Assembly (NCBI GenBank): GCA_026874595.1
Contig: CM049313.1
Location: forward strand, 32,858,008 to 32,922,007
Length of the DNA: 64,000 nt
Direction: 5' to 3'
Source of the DNA: Sipunculus nudus
Lineage: Eukaryota > Annelida > Sipuncula > Golfingiida > Sipunculidae
Positions 1 through 47,399 of this stretch are shown here, in pieces. The position numbers were made by a program, and so were the translations under genes. The first letter of the stretch is position 1; each line of letters begins with the position of its first letter. Below the pieces are notes generated by a model, which had not been told where the DNA came from, did no database searches, and saw only the letters and a program-made list of their open reading frames with translations.

Positions 1-3000
1 TGGGTGAAAGCCTCGTTAAAATGTAAGCCCTGAATAGCTCAAATCCCTCACTGAAAGCATGTGTTATTCATATGAACAAAAGTAGTGCTTGAGGTTGAGT
101 GACCACGAAGAACGATGGTCATCGCCGAAGGCAGTTCGGCTGTGCTCGGTCTAACCTCCATGCAAGTAAGAAAAAAAAAACGAAAAAATCACTCAAAATT
201 ATATGTACAATAAAAATTATTTCTTTTCATATCGCCTATGTCACTGCGGGGATAATAACCTTTAAATTGATGTATGGCACAGTATTGTACATCACGCGGT
301 TTTAGAGAACATTGCGAACAGACGTGAACCGAATTCCTTTTATAAATATTAGATTTCAAGCCATCTATCAAACGACAAACTGGGCTCATCCTGTGATATG
401 GGTATATCCACCCCAAAGAGAAAAAGCAGCTCATGAGGTTTTGGCTAAAGTTTTTTCATCTTAAACAAAATATACATATATGTCTGCTTTAAAGGACCCG
501 ATATATAAAATTTTTATTAAGGGGTATTAAAAAATAAGAAACAGTTTATATTCGGAGTTTTTATACCGAAAATGATATACAAAGAAAAATTTAGCTTATC
601 GTCAATACGTATTGGATATCGAATGGAGTGTATCGCAATACGTATTGTACCTGAACAGGCAGACCGATACCCAGCCCTACAGGATCCAGATCATGAGCTG
701 GACCTACACCAAAATTTAATTGATTCTTCATTGACCCATTCCTGAGATGTCCTTAGATTCCGTTCGTGATTGCGCGAGTTAGGTTCTGAATATGAACACA
801 CACACACACAGACGGGAATGAACGCATACCCATGGAGGAGGCAACACATTTTTTCATGGAATCACTGTAGTTATTGATGCAGCTTCCACGGTCAATCTAA
901 CACTTATCAAAATATGGTGCAAACGGACTCATTTTCAGTCGCCTTGGCCAAGGCGGCACGTGGTGATCAATCAAACTGACCTCTTTATGTTCTTGTAGTT
1001 TTTTTTTATTCTTAGACGTTTCAATTGGTTTTGTCATTATTGTAAGCCTCGGGCTTAAACCGAATAAAGTTGAGATTAAATCCTTCAACTGAATGGGTAT
1101 TATAACGAGAAAAGGGGAGAGGGCCTTGGAAACCATTTGTACCGCCCCCCAAAAAATCCCCCCCCCCCCCCCGGTGTCAATATTAACATGGACATATTTA
1201 TATTCTTTAAACATGGTCAAAATCTGTTACATTTCAGCAAAGGGAGCAAAGCAGCTGCAAAGTTAATAAAGAGTTTTCAATAAACCGTTCACAGTGGAGA
1301 GGTCGGGCTATAGTGACATGATACCGGAATCAAACCTCTATCAGTCCAGCGAGTTTATAGCACTCATGTAAACTGAAGTGACCCCTGAGAGACTGGTAAT
1401 CAAGGCAGGATAGCGGAAGAGGGAAAAAGACCATTATTACTATAGCTCGGCTGAAATAAGTATTTCCGTAACATTTAATAAAGTAGGACATTCTTATTCC
1501 TCGGCAGAGCATGCACCATAAGAAAGAACAACACATCAGGATAAAGCTCTTTTATCTTTATACATTATATATAGCACCAAATCTGGTATATATACACAGA
1601 GAATACTACATTCAAAGAACAGCATAAAAGGATATTATTTATATACATGTATATATGTGTGCGTGTGTTCACAAACACTTGATTTCTGCATGACTTAATA
1701 AAATCACAAACAAACATGCCACTTTAAGATTTCTCCTTTGGAGATGTCGTTTCAATATATTTTATATTTCTTCAAAGATCAACAGATGCAGACGCAGAAA
1801 CTGTTTTACGTGCTGTAAGACTTGTGCATGTATATGATCGAAATGAAGTGTCAGATAGCTCTCATCATAACAAACCATCATCAATACACTATTCACCTTT
1901 GCTCTCATACCGCGTCAGAACAAACAAGACAGTTTACGTTATTCTTCTGACAATACTGTCTCCGAAAATTTTCTGTGAATGACATTAGTTCCAGAGCAGG
2001 AGTTCATGTACATGTGTTTCCAAAAAGGTATAATAATCCTGATTGTGTTGAAGGGACTGGCAGAAAGCTGTAAGATCTCTGAAGTTCCGTGTAAGCAGGT
2101 TTAACTTGTGGGGTAAAAATCACAAAATTTTGAAAAAACCTTTGACTTAGACAAGTCTGACAAGTGTTTGATTCCATTTGATGACAACACAATCGGTTAT
2201 TTTGTAGTGTATGCTTCTCTTGACTTAGGTTGTCTGATCATCAGTAGTGCTGTAGCTTTCGGTACATCTGCGCTGTATGTTTGTTGAAAGTTTTGATTAC
2301 TAGGTCATGTACTTACTAATAAGAAGGGCAAAGTAATTTCGCTGTTAATTTTGTGTTCATATGATCCTATAAATGCAGAGATAGAAAAATAAATAACTTG
2401 TTATTATATAAGCATCTATATTGATAATACTAACATTATATTATTTGTTGCACTAACTACAAACTAAATGCAGACACTACAATTAGTTGTTACCTATCTC
2501 AGCTTCCCATCACAGCATGTCTGTAACCAAGACATGTATACCAGTATGTACAGAAAGTGACACAGCTTTTGTCCTGTGACTTACTGTATTCATCTGTGGC
2601 TGCTTATCCGCTCTTCATATAACATTCCTAAGTATCGTCAACATATAACTTTTATTAGCTAATAACTTCCCAGGTGCCCAGTAGGGGCACAAGTAGAGGG
2701 GTACTATATGCTGTGGATAAAGATGCATCACCTTACTAGCATTAAATAGTGCCCAGGCATGCGCTCATATGACCTACATTTATATTACAAATATACACAC
2801 ACACACGTATCATATTCAATCTGTCAATACTGGTCAAAAGGAAGTCATGGCTTTTCAGATATACAGTAACATGTTGTTTTAAACAAAATATGTGCATGTC
2901 ACATACAGGCTTCAGAAACTGTGTCATATTTTCAAATGTAGATCTCTAGTATGACTGCTACTTATACATGATTTGCTTTATATATTTCCCTTGAAAACAA

Positions 3001-3522
3001 TTCACCTACTATCTTACAATCAGAGTGTTTCATAACTTAACTAGGCAATACCACTGTGCCTAGAAATAAAACCATGATGCATTTGAGTAACCTTGTATCA
3101 ACATTTGGTCAACATATCACCCGTCCATCGAAAACAACTGTGCTGTATTTTTACACACCATATCATGTGTTCTAGCATCACTTAAGCATCATCATAAAGA
3201 TGCCTCTTCAACTCTCCATATATTGAAAGGCATTTAAATTAAACATAGGCACATTTTGTTCAAATGCTCATGGTGAAGGGGTTCAACTGTGTAGATAGCA
3301 ACATGAGCTAATCTCTAACACAATATCAAAGATGAATGAACCTGGTTTCATCTGCTGTAGCTAAAATTGCTTGAAGCATGATGTATCCACATCTTGACAG
3401 CAAATGCCATACATTTATATCAGTCAATGTTCTTGCTGTACAACCTGTGTAATAATAACAGCTATGTGGATCTGTACTTTCCATTTCATGTTGATTGGTT
3501 AAACCAACATTTGCCCCTCTGG
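1..3522. other. Left flank, no gene recognised
   Basis: I find no convincing coding exon, RNA gene or complete transposon here. The stretch is AT-rich, with a short CA run near 797-808 and a C15 tract at 1158-1172. Open frames crossing the C tract read as runs of glycine and are not credible proteins. The right part may contain distal 3' untranslated sequence of the dynein gene if the first polyadenylation signal is not the one used. Confidence 0.5.
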
Positions 3523-3528
3523 TTTATT
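3523..3528 (-). terminator. Candidate polyadenylation signal (AATAAA) for the dynein gene
   Basis: This is the first AATAAA on the minus strand downstream of the stop codon at 4527-4529, and would give a 3' UTR of about 1 kb. Another AATAAA lies at 2651-2656. The hexamer is common in AT-rich DNA, so the choice between them is a guess. Confidence 0.3.
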
Positions 3529-4526
3529 AAGGAACTACCATTATTCATGATTACAATTTAACAGTGAGTTCTCCATTTTAATGGCATTATGAGGTCATCT
3601 CATCATACATTTCCTCTAATATCAGCATGCTGGTTATGTTGCACTTACTAGTTGTATGTTCATCAAACAGAATGACTACAATGTCAAGGAAAAGGAATAC
3701 CTGGATTTAAATACACAATCAATTATCCTTAAGTGCAGCTCTTTTTGTTGAACCTAACTGGAAATCTTATAAATTTATAATAAAAAATAACACTCTTTTA
3801 CATTTGTTTCTTCTTATAGAGATTATTAGTTTAACCAATTAATAGTCGGGCTGAAACAACTAATTTTTTTGGAATCTGCTAGTCAAGGCATGTAGTCACC
3901 TTGTAGTCTACTAGTTGCATGTTATCATTTATATGATATGCATAACCTTTTGCAATCATGAAAACATAACTGGTCAATTCTGTGGGCTCTTAGGCCTTTG
4001 TTATGTCACTCTATTTGTGTGTATTGGAGTACATTTCCTCGTAACTATTACTAGATTTTATCACTGGACTGATATAGGTTTTTAGCTTGAGGAAATAGTG
4101 ACCTGTCTGATTTCTTATGACTTTATAAGTATATAATAACAAGAAAAATATTACTTTCTTACATTTTAGATGTCTGTAAGCTGTTGAATCTGATGTCTGA
4201 CTAGTCAATTTCCAAATTTCACAGTCATTAACACAAAAATAGTTAAATTTGAGTCTATTAGTCAATTAGTTGTTTTAGCCCTGGTAAATAGTATTCACTA
4301 TCTTAGACTATCTATGCTACATTTACACAACTGAGAACATACAGTAACTTTCAGATATATTACCTTCGGCAAAACTCATGTATGAACAGAACCCAAATCC
4401 AAACAAATAATAAATTTAAAGGAACTATGCATGAGATTTTGATTCCATTACAATATTTAAAGATCACAATGACATGCATTAGTATACTTGTTCCTGGACT
4501 ACACTGCTGTGTTAAGTGAGAGGTTT

Positions 4527-39360
<34,834 letters not shown>

Positions 39361-39995
39361 TTTATCTATTTTGCACCACAACTCCGTCCAGATGGAAATG
39401 GTTTGACAGCTGCAGCCAGAAGTGCAGTAATTTCAATGGAATTATGGGATAGGTTCACCGGCCGGCCAGATAAAAAATAACAGTGAACAACTCCTGGTGC
39501 CTTTCCGATTAATGTTAAGCTCAGAATTCATATAAGTAATTTTCTAAATTGTTATTACAGTTGAATCGCGATTTTGTACAGGTTTGTACACAAAACCCAG
39601 TTTATTATAATACGTTTTTGGTTCACAAAATGTCAAGGTGAAGGTCGCATGTGTCAGTCGCCAAAATAGACTAGTACCCTGCATCAGAATATCCCTAGTA
39701 AACCCCCTTCAAAAATCATTTGTCTGTTAGACCACAGACTAGTATATAGGCCCTAACGCAGAGACCTGGTTGATTGTTCTTTGAATTTCTTTCTTATGGT
39801 ATGCATTTTTGTTTCAATAAATTCTATCCATTCAAAACAGAATTGTTAAAAATTAAAATTTCGAAAGTCCCATTTTCAAAACATATGATGTAGGAATTAA
39901 AAAAAAAACAATATTTGGAGGGTTTACATTGATAGTGTATATAATACATCGAAAACATTTTTAATTGACTGACATTATTTATTATTTATTAATTA

Positions 39996-40001
<6 letters not shown>
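39361..40001 (-). promoter_or_regulatory. Presumed 5' UTR and promoter of the dynein gene
   Basis: The ~100 bp upstream of the ATG (39361-39460) are more GC-balanced than the surroundings and probably hold the 5' UTR. No TATA box at a sensible distance stands out, which suits a housekeeping gene. The transcription start cannot be fixed from sequence. Confidence 0.35.

Positions 40002-40041
<40 letters not shown>
40002..40041. repeat. (AT)20 microsatellite
   Basis: Forty uninterrupted bases of alternating A and T. Confidence 0.97.
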
Positions 40042-40045
<4 letters not shown>

Positions 40046-40239
40046 TATGAATTAAACTCATGTTATTTATAAAAAAATCTGTTACAAAAGATTCATACAT
40101 ACAGATATCAATGCATTTAATATAAATCTATTAGAATTGATTGAATTAATATAAATGTTTTCGTAATGATCTCATACTTTCATTAGTGAGAAGTATATAT
40201 TAGAATATGCCACCAAAGTATCGGAAACTTACCTGGTAA

Positions 40240-40590
40240 AACAAAAAGAAAAAATTGAGAGGAAACAGCACAAAGCAACACGGTCCCTATCCCATGTCTA
40301 TTCCAGATACAGAGGTTCATGTTACATTAATATTACAGGATCTCAATTGGAACTCACTGGAGTCTAGACGCCACGACCTCAGAATTATACTTTTATTCCA
40401 AGCATTTATCACGACCTGGTGCCATCCCCATCAAAGGCATAATTATCAATGCTGACATTCGATCACGCCACGCCAAAAATAAATTCAAAATCCTCCCAGC
40501 AAAAACAGAAAAAAACTCATTTTATCCAAGAACAATAAAACAGTAGAACAATTAACTTACCAGAAGAAATAACCACCTGTATCAAATATG
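40240..40590 (+). mobile_element. LINE fragment, CR1/Jockey-like reverse-transcriptase tail
   Basis: With frameshifts, the translation gives LQDLNWNSLESRRHDLRIIL, then YHDLVPSPSK, RSRHAKNKFK and SFYPRTIKQ. This is the characteristic C-terminal tail after the reverse-transcriptase domain in CR1/Jockey-group non-LTR elements (family pattern 'L.W..L..RR' and 'SF.PR.I..WN.L'). Catalytic domains are absent. It directly abuts the Tx1-like LINE to its right. Confidence 0.7.
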
Positions 40591-40619
40591 ACACAACTCA
40601 GAAACACCAAGCACCAAAA

Positions 40620-43557
40620 AGACATGACTAATTTATGCGCATAATGGAAAGTTCATTGAAAATATTAGGAGAACAGTACACCAAATTTCAAGATGATGAG
40701 ATAATAGAAGATATTAAAGAAAAGAAACTAAGGATCGAAAAAATACACGAGAAAAAACAGAAGTAGCAATGTTCCGATGCAAAACAAAATGGTTCATAGA
40801 TGGAGAGAAACCCTCTAAATATTTTCTAAACCTGGAAAAACGTTTATACATCAACAAAACTATTTAAATGTAAATAGCAATGAAATAAAAGATCCAAAAG
40901 ACATTTTCAATTTTTATAAAAAAAATCTTCATAAATCGGCTTAATAATTCAAACTGAAGAACATTATACTGATTTTTTTTATAAATGAACACAAATCCTT
41001 GCATCCTTGCCTTAAGAAGATAGAACTTACTGCGACGAAGATATTTCTGAAACAGAAAATTTTAAATGCCTTAATTCTTTTAGATTTGGGAAAACACAAT
41101 GTTCATACAGTCTACCAGTAGAATTTTATAAAATATTTTGGGAAGACATAAAAACTTACTTGATTGAGGCTTATAAATATTCATATTCAAGTGAAAGATT
41201 GAACATTACCCAGAGACAGGGAGTTTTAACCCACCTTACTTAAAAACTGGAGACAAATATCACTATTAAACGTCGATTATAAAGTAATTACTTAACGTAT
41301 GGCCCTAAGATTACAGAAAGTTCTTCAGGAGTTAACACATCCGGACAATTTTTTTTTTTTTTTTTACAAAATAGATATAATGGGGAGATTTTTAGTAGAA
41401 TATATAGCCTTATCAATTATTGTAAAAAAAACAAAATCAAAGGTAATATTATGACTATCGATTTTGAAAAGGCGTTTAACTTTATTGGAATGGTCATTAA
41501 TCCAGAAAGCATTAAAGTATTATAATTTTGGACCCTCATTTTGTAAATGGATTGAGATCTTTTATAAAGACGTCTCATCCTGTGTCATTAATAATGGATG
41601 GGCCACTAGATTTTTCCAACTTGGTATAAGAGTACGTCAGGGATGCCCACTCTCACCAGACCTTTATATAATATGTGCAGAATTATTAGCATAAAAATAG
41701 TAATAATATGAACATTAAAGGTATAGTAATTGATAATGAAAAGCTTGTAACTTCACAATATGCTGATGACACCACCTCATTCTTAACAAGGGAACATGTA
41801 GTAATAGAAGAAACAATAGATCAGTTTAAAGGATTTCAAAAGGTCAGTGGATTGAAAGTTAACATAGACAAAACTGTGGTCATGCCAATAAGTAACCATA
41901 GATATAATAAAGAAGAAACCATTAACCTAGGTTTGCACTGGACAACAGGGCCTATTAAAATTTTAGGTATTGAGATTAATAGTATGCTTCAAAATTTAAG
42001 TGAACTGAACTTCAAGCCAGTATTCGATAAAATGAAGAAAATTATGGGCATGTGGGAAAAAAGACAACTGACACCATTGTGCAAAATTACAGTTTTTAAG
42101 GCTGACCTGATTTCACAGTTACAATACCAGTTCTCACCAGCCTCCTTTTTTAAAGAGGTGGAGAATTTTATTTGTAAAAGTAAGGTAGACAAAGTGAAAA
42201 GAATTACTTTAATATCATCTGAGGAGAAAGGAGACTTAGGTATGGTTAATGTTTATTCAAAATTACAGGCAACAATAATATCATGGATTAGCAAATTATT
42301 ATCATTTGATATTAATTATGGTTGGAGACAACTAGTTCAAAATGATTTAATTAAAACACGACTGAGTATATTTTTTATTGTTATCTGAGAGCAGAAGATG
42401 CGGAGCAAACTTATTTATTTAAAAAAAAATACTTTGCTTTGGAAAGAAATCTTTCAAGAATGGTTTGGGTATACAGTTTTAATAAACCAGAAAATATGAG
42501 CGAGTATTTGAATCAGTCTTTATGGTTTAACTTCCACATAAAAATAAATAGTAGAGTTGTATTCTATAAAAAATGATCTGAAGCTGGTATTAGAATCATT
42601 TATCAATCATTTATCAATTGACAAAGAAAGTAAACCAGTCCTATGTTATTTATTCTCGCCAAGATATTATCCAGAAGTACAATATAAAAATAGATGTTAT
42701 GACATATAATAGTATAATACATGCAATTCATTCTTTATGGAAAAAGGAAATAAAATAATCAAAGTGTGAACGTGAATATACATTTAAAATTGATAAATTA
42801 AAAAAGATGATAAAATGTAGAACAGAGAACTTGATTTCAAAGATGGGAAGAAACATTAAACTATGATAGCGATTAAGTTCTAAAGGCTTTTAAAAAATTA
42901 TATCGCACAACTAATTTAACAAAACTAAGACAAAATATATATAACCAATATAAAATGTTACATGGAATCATAATATTAAATCCCCTGCTTCTTAAAGTAA
43001 AGATAGTTGACTCGGCTATGTTTACTTTTTGTAACAAGTCGAAGGAGACCCTGATACATATTATAATGAATGTGATATTGTGAAGCATCTATGGTCTGAA
43101 ATGTCAGCATGGCTGGTAAATCTCAACCTTCCAGCAATAATTTTAAAACCTGTAATATTTTTAATGTAACTCGAGATGATTTATTAGATAAAAATATCCT
43201 GATTGTGAAATACTATATATATCAAGCAAAATGTATAAGAAACATCTTTTAACTTTTGACAGTGCCATTAATTATATTAAGGTGTATCATTCGATTGAAG
43301 AAAAAGTGGCAATATTAAGGGGTAAGCGTGTGAAACATGAACGTTTATGGAAACAATTTACAACAATTTTTGAGTGAGTACAGATACAATATCATAATAA
43401 CTATCAGATTAGGTTGATTTGAAAAAAAAAATCGTACAATATTTGTAAGAGTTTTGGTGTGACTCGTATTACATGTATTGTAATATATATTTTTGAATGT
43501 GATTCTTGACATTTGTGTACTTTGTTTGTCAATTTTTGTTGTGAATAAAAAAAAACC
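40620..43557 (+). mobile_element. Decayed non-LTR retrotransposon, Tx1/L1-like
   Basis: In order: RCKTKWFIDGEKPSKYFLNL (about 40780-40840), the linker found before the RT in L1/Tx1 elements; IDFEKAFN (41457), the RT motif A region; VRQGCPLSPDLY (about 41633-41670); SQYADDTTSF with the YADD catalytic box at 41758-41769; VSGLKVNIDKT; a degraded Cys-His-type segment near 43020-43080; and YYIYQAKCIRN. It ends in an A-rich tail (AATAAAAAAAAA, to about 43557). Frameshifts at about 41475-41490 and 41694, and many stops elsewhere, make it dead. The endonuclease end is missing. Confidence 0.85.
41464..42388 (+). pseudogene. Reverse transcriptase core of the Tx1-like LINE (two frames)
   Basis: The longest surviving coding stretch of the element. 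The first frame (41464-41694) runs from just after motif A to CAELLA. After a short frameshift gap the second frame (41708-42388, 226 residues) carries QYADDT, GLKVN and ILGIEINS, then the thumb. YADD is intact, so the RT active-site box has survived, but the frame is broken on both sides. Confidence 0.85.
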
Positions 43558-44640
43558 GTAGCCCAGTGACTTTTGTTTGGTTTTGTTTGGTCATTTCTTT
43601 TTCCTACATGGCAATTGTAACTGTTCTCGTTTCCGATATGTCTTAACTGGTAGCTGACTCCAATTGCTTTTTTGCTCCACGCGTATCACTATCAACTGCG
43701 TCGGCTGACAGTGGCTATAACACTCTTGACAGTTCATTTACTTTACTATATACCCCTCCTTCGCTGCCGAAAGATCGCACGAAATGCAGATTCTCTGCAA
43801 GATGTATGGATTTAATGTTACTGGTCTTGTCTTAACCTCATAAACTCGTGGACAGCTGCAAATTAATTAAAGAACTCTCCGCCCGGTCTATCCGGCATCC
43901 TACTCATCTATATGGTCTCTAAGTGAATTTCGTAAATCAGACCACTCAACACGTTCTCCATCAGATTTATTGGTTCCTTTTATTAATTTGTAGGCGTCCT
44001 CTCACACACATTTCTTGGTAATGATGTTATTATTAATAAAGAAGGACCATTCCCTTTTAGTTCGGCCTTGATCATAACCAGATATCCGGCTTTAAAATGT
44101 TATTGTTTTGCAATATTCCCTGACTCCAACAATTGTCTCGAAAGAGGTTAACTATTGCACAACCATGTTGACCATGAACGCATTGTAAGTTGGCACACGC
44201 TCCCAACCCATTGATCAAACTAAGCTGAGAGCATGAAGCGGCACTATTGCCTCGTTCGACACCGTTATCAGCTGCTTTACCTACTTAAAAGCGAGTCGAT
44301 ACAAGTTTTGTAAAATTATTTGACTTTGGTATTCAGAGAAATTTTGAAAGGATATAGCTGAGATAGCTAGATAACCATCAACCCCATGGGGTAAACACCA
44401 AGAATATTACAGCGCAGCTGCAGACCGCCCAGCCATGGGACCAGAGGAGAAGTCGAAGGATACAGGAGAGCAGCGGCACCCATGCCTAATCGATGCCGAT
44501 CGCACGGAAACCACTTCCACCAGTATGCAGACAGATTAATTCTGCCTAGAACTCCGCGAGTGATCATAGTTCTCATGATAAGCCCCATTGATCAAATACC
44601 GTTGAAGATTAGGATTAAAAGAAAGTGACACCCCCACCCC
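43558..44640. other. No gene recognised
   Basis: Somewhat more GC than the surroundings and probably transposon-derived, but no motif is clear enough to name. Open frames here are short. Confidence 0.5.
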
Positions 44641-44649
44641 CCACCCCCA

Positions 44650-45030
44650 ACTCTAATGCGGTACAAGATAATTATATAATATACAGTATTTCTAAAGCGC
44701 CCTATTGATATCCTTAAACATGCTCTAAAGTGCTGTTCAATACAAAATGTATCTTCTAAAAACAAACAATACTTCAAGAAGATTAACCATTAATTAAAAA
44801 GCTTAAAAGATTAAAAGCGAAAATGAGAGTTCATCAGTTATGTGACTGAGAAGTCCATTCCATAATATAGGAGCTACAGTTCTAATTAAGGAATTGTTTC
44901 GATATGTAATCGTCCTTGACTCTGGAACTTTTAACTGTAGTAACTGTACACAGGAGGCTGATCTTAAAGCTCGTGCTTGTTCGTTGGTATCGCTCGACTG
45001 TAGACCAATATACGCTGGTGCAAGCAGTAG
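44650..45030 (-). mobile_element. LINE 3' fragment (CR1/L2-like RT tail)
   Basis: The minus strand reads LQLKVPESRTITYRNNSLIR then TVAPILWNGLLSHI, the post-RT tail pattern 'P..RT..Y......A..LWN.LP..I' of CR1/L2-group elements. A 3' UTR with 'AGGGCGCTTTAGAAATACTG' follows. The protein frame is then lost into the G23 tract. Confidence 0.65.
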
Positions 45031-45039
45031 CGTACCTAA

Positions 45040-45062
45040 GGGGGGGGGGGGGGGGGGGGGGG
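45040..45062. repeat. Homopolymer G23
   Basis: The longest of several G or C runs in the window. On the minus strand it makes open frames read as poly-proline, which is not a protein feature. Confidence 0.95.
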
Positions 45063-45089
45063 CGTCCGCCACCAGCTGCACATTTAAGG

Positions 45090-45550
45090 GGGCGGCATTT
45101 CGGGGAATTTTTATAATGAGTGGCATAAGGAGTTCCTCAAAGAGTAAAAATTTGGCTTTTTGTCCCATTTCAAGTTTTTGAGGGATTATAAACTGGGCAG
45201 TAGAACCTACCAAATGATTGGCGAACGATTTGTACATATTTGAGGCGGCATTTCGGTGAATTAGTATAGGTCTAATGATAAGCATTAAGGAGTTCCCCAG
45301 TACTAATTCGTTTTTTTTCTCATCCAAAATAATTCAGGGATTATTAACTAGGCAGTTAAACTAGCAAATGATTAGCGAGCGATTTGCCATTGGGGGTGGG
45401 GGCAGCATTTCGGGCAATTTGTATGATAAGTGGCATAAGCAGTTTCTCAAAAAGTACAAATTTGGCCTTTTTGTTCCATTTTCAAGTATTTCAGGGATTA
45501 TCAACTGGGCATTGAACTAACCAAATTATCTGGGGACGATTTATAGAGCA
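45090..45550. repeat. Three imperfect ~150-bp tandem repeats
   Basis: Each unit begins GGCGGCATTTCGG or GGCAGCATTTCGG (about 45093, 45244, 45402), continues 'GTGGCATAAGGAGTTCCTCAA' and ends 'GGGATTATAAACTGGGCAGT...GCGAACGATTT'. They lie directly after the G23 tract. Confidence 0.8.
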
Positions 45551-46119
45551 AGCTTAGAAAGAAGAAATACAGATCTGTAGTTATTCTTTATTAAATCAGT
45601 GGTCTTGCAATGATAGAACGCCATCGATAAACTGACCAGTCATGCGAAGGCCTGTATTTCAGGTTGGTCGTCTTTAACAGAAATCCCTTAAGCTTGTACT
45701 CACCAAGGAAAACCCTGCCAGAAGACAAAAGGTTCCTTGTAATGGGGATGGGATGTCAGTCGTACACATTGTGCGGAATTTTTTTTTTACGAATTTCGTT
45801 GTTCTTTCCTTGGAAAGTATAAAGAATTTTTATTCTAGAATCCTTACTGAATTCCCGAAATTCCATGATATTTAAACAACCTGAAATGCCCTTTTCCATG
45901 ATTCTCAAAACTCATACAACATGTAGTCTCGTTAAAATACGGCATTAATATATTGAGAACTACCTAAATGTCTTTGACTTTTGATTAACTACTGATAATA
46001 GCATTTAGTGTTAATAAACTGGTGAACTTTGCAGAATTGCTGTCAAATTCTGAAATGCATTTTCACACTGAACATTCCATACAAATTTTTGTTTCGTCTT
46101 TCACAAATTAGTCAAAGGT

Positions 46120-47040
46120 TCAGCTACAGCAGAAAAAAATTAGACAAAACTTCCTGTAGTATCCAACCATACTAAGAAAACGCATTATTTGCTTTTTGTT
46201 TTCTGGTCTTGGAAATGCAGAAATAACACTTATTTTAGCATCAACAGGTTTTACTATACCCTGCCCTACAATATGACCCAAAAATGTTACTTGTTCATGC
46301 AAAAACTCAGATTTTACTAAGCTGATGGTCAGACGTGCTTCCCCGAGTCTTTCAAAGAGGTCGCGAAGAATTTGCAGATGTTTCCCCCAGGTGTCGCTAT
46401 ACACGATAAGGTCATCAATATATATATAAACTTATTTATTTTACATGGATTGCACAAATAGTTATTAAACTAATCAAGGCACTCTCCATGGCTCAGATGA
46501 TGGCGTTCGGAAGTCTGTAGGGGTGGAGGAAACCACCGGCCTTGGACGAGCAGCTTCAACCCACTCTCATGGCCACATCGGGGAGCGAGCCCGGGTCGCC
46601 AACGGAGAGAGCCGAGCGTTTTACCCCTCGACTGTCCAGGCCCCCTGCGTTGCAGCCCTGAATGTCCTTGACAACCATATGGATGAGGCGCTGGAACGTG
46701 GCTGGCGAGTTCTCCATGCCAAACGGCATAACTTTATACGGGTACAGTCCTTGCGGCGTCACAAATGCGGGCCCTTTTTTTGCTCGTTCCGTCAGCGGAA
46801 CTTGCCAGAATCCTTTTAGCAAGTCAAACTTGGAAACATATCTAGAGCTACCGACTCTATCAAAACAATCATCGTTCCTCGGAATCGGGAACGTGTCAGT
46901 CTTGGTGACAGAGCTCAGTTTTTCGATAATCTGTTACTAGGTTCAATAAAATCATTGTCCAGTAAAAATTGAATCTCATCCTGTATATACTTTGCTTTTC
47001 AGGACTCAGTCTATAGGGATGCTGCTTCACTGCGCTTTCC
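46120..47040 (-). pseudogene. Gmr1-type reverse transcriptase, split by a SINE
   Basis: Landmarks on the minus strand: PYRLSPEKQSI (about 47030), SVTKTDTFPIPRNDD, KFDLLKGFWQVPLTERA (about 46820), MPFGMENSPATFQRL, then the SINE (46643-46426), the catalytic YIDD box at 46422-46411 followed by LIVYSD, the thumb with VTFLGHIVGQG, and MVGYYRKFC. A frameshift near 46930 breaks the N-terminal part and another near 46130 breaks the junction to RNase H. Confidence 0.87.
46426..46643 (-). mobile_element. tRNA-derived SINE nested in the Gmr1 reverse transcriptase
   Basis: Second copy of the SINE at 6043-6278, with the same tRNA-like head and body ('CTCTCCATGGCTCAGATGATGG' on the plus strand). It interrupts the RT between DIQGCNA and YIDD. 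No clear target-site duplication is seen. The nested order shows the SINE family was active after this retrotransposon inserted. Confidence 0.85.
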
Positions 47041-47399
47041 TCGCCAACATCGAAGTCGTGGTACAATATGTTGGTTCGCGTTGGAATGTTACTAAACAAA
47101 TGTTCATAATTCCGAAGCAGGTTCTTGAGGTCTTGTTGTTGTTGTGCGGTAAGGTGTGACACTTTGGCATCCAGGTTGTTAAGCACGTCTGAGTTTTTTA
47201 TTTGTACTGTTCCACACTGAATGTCCACATCACACTTACAATCAGTATCTACTTTAACTGGGTCAGGGTCAGTTTTTACACAATCAACAACAGTAACATT
47301 ATGTACAACATCTGATGTGCTATTTCTGTCATAATATGGTTTCAACATGTTAACATGGCACAGTTTTTTCTTCTTACGCCTATCTGGTGTCAACAGTAT

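Noticed and set aside
897-1220. 107-residue minus-strand open frame with a glycine run
   Set aside because: The glycines come from the C15 tract; no domain, and the frame spans low-complexity DNA.
44367-44588. 73-residue minus-strand open frame in GC-richer DNA
   Set aside because: No domain and no context; left as unassigned sequence.
44803-45327. 174-residue minus-strand open frame with a poly-proline run
   Set aside because: It joins a LINE tail to unrelated tandem repeats through the G23 tract; not one protein.
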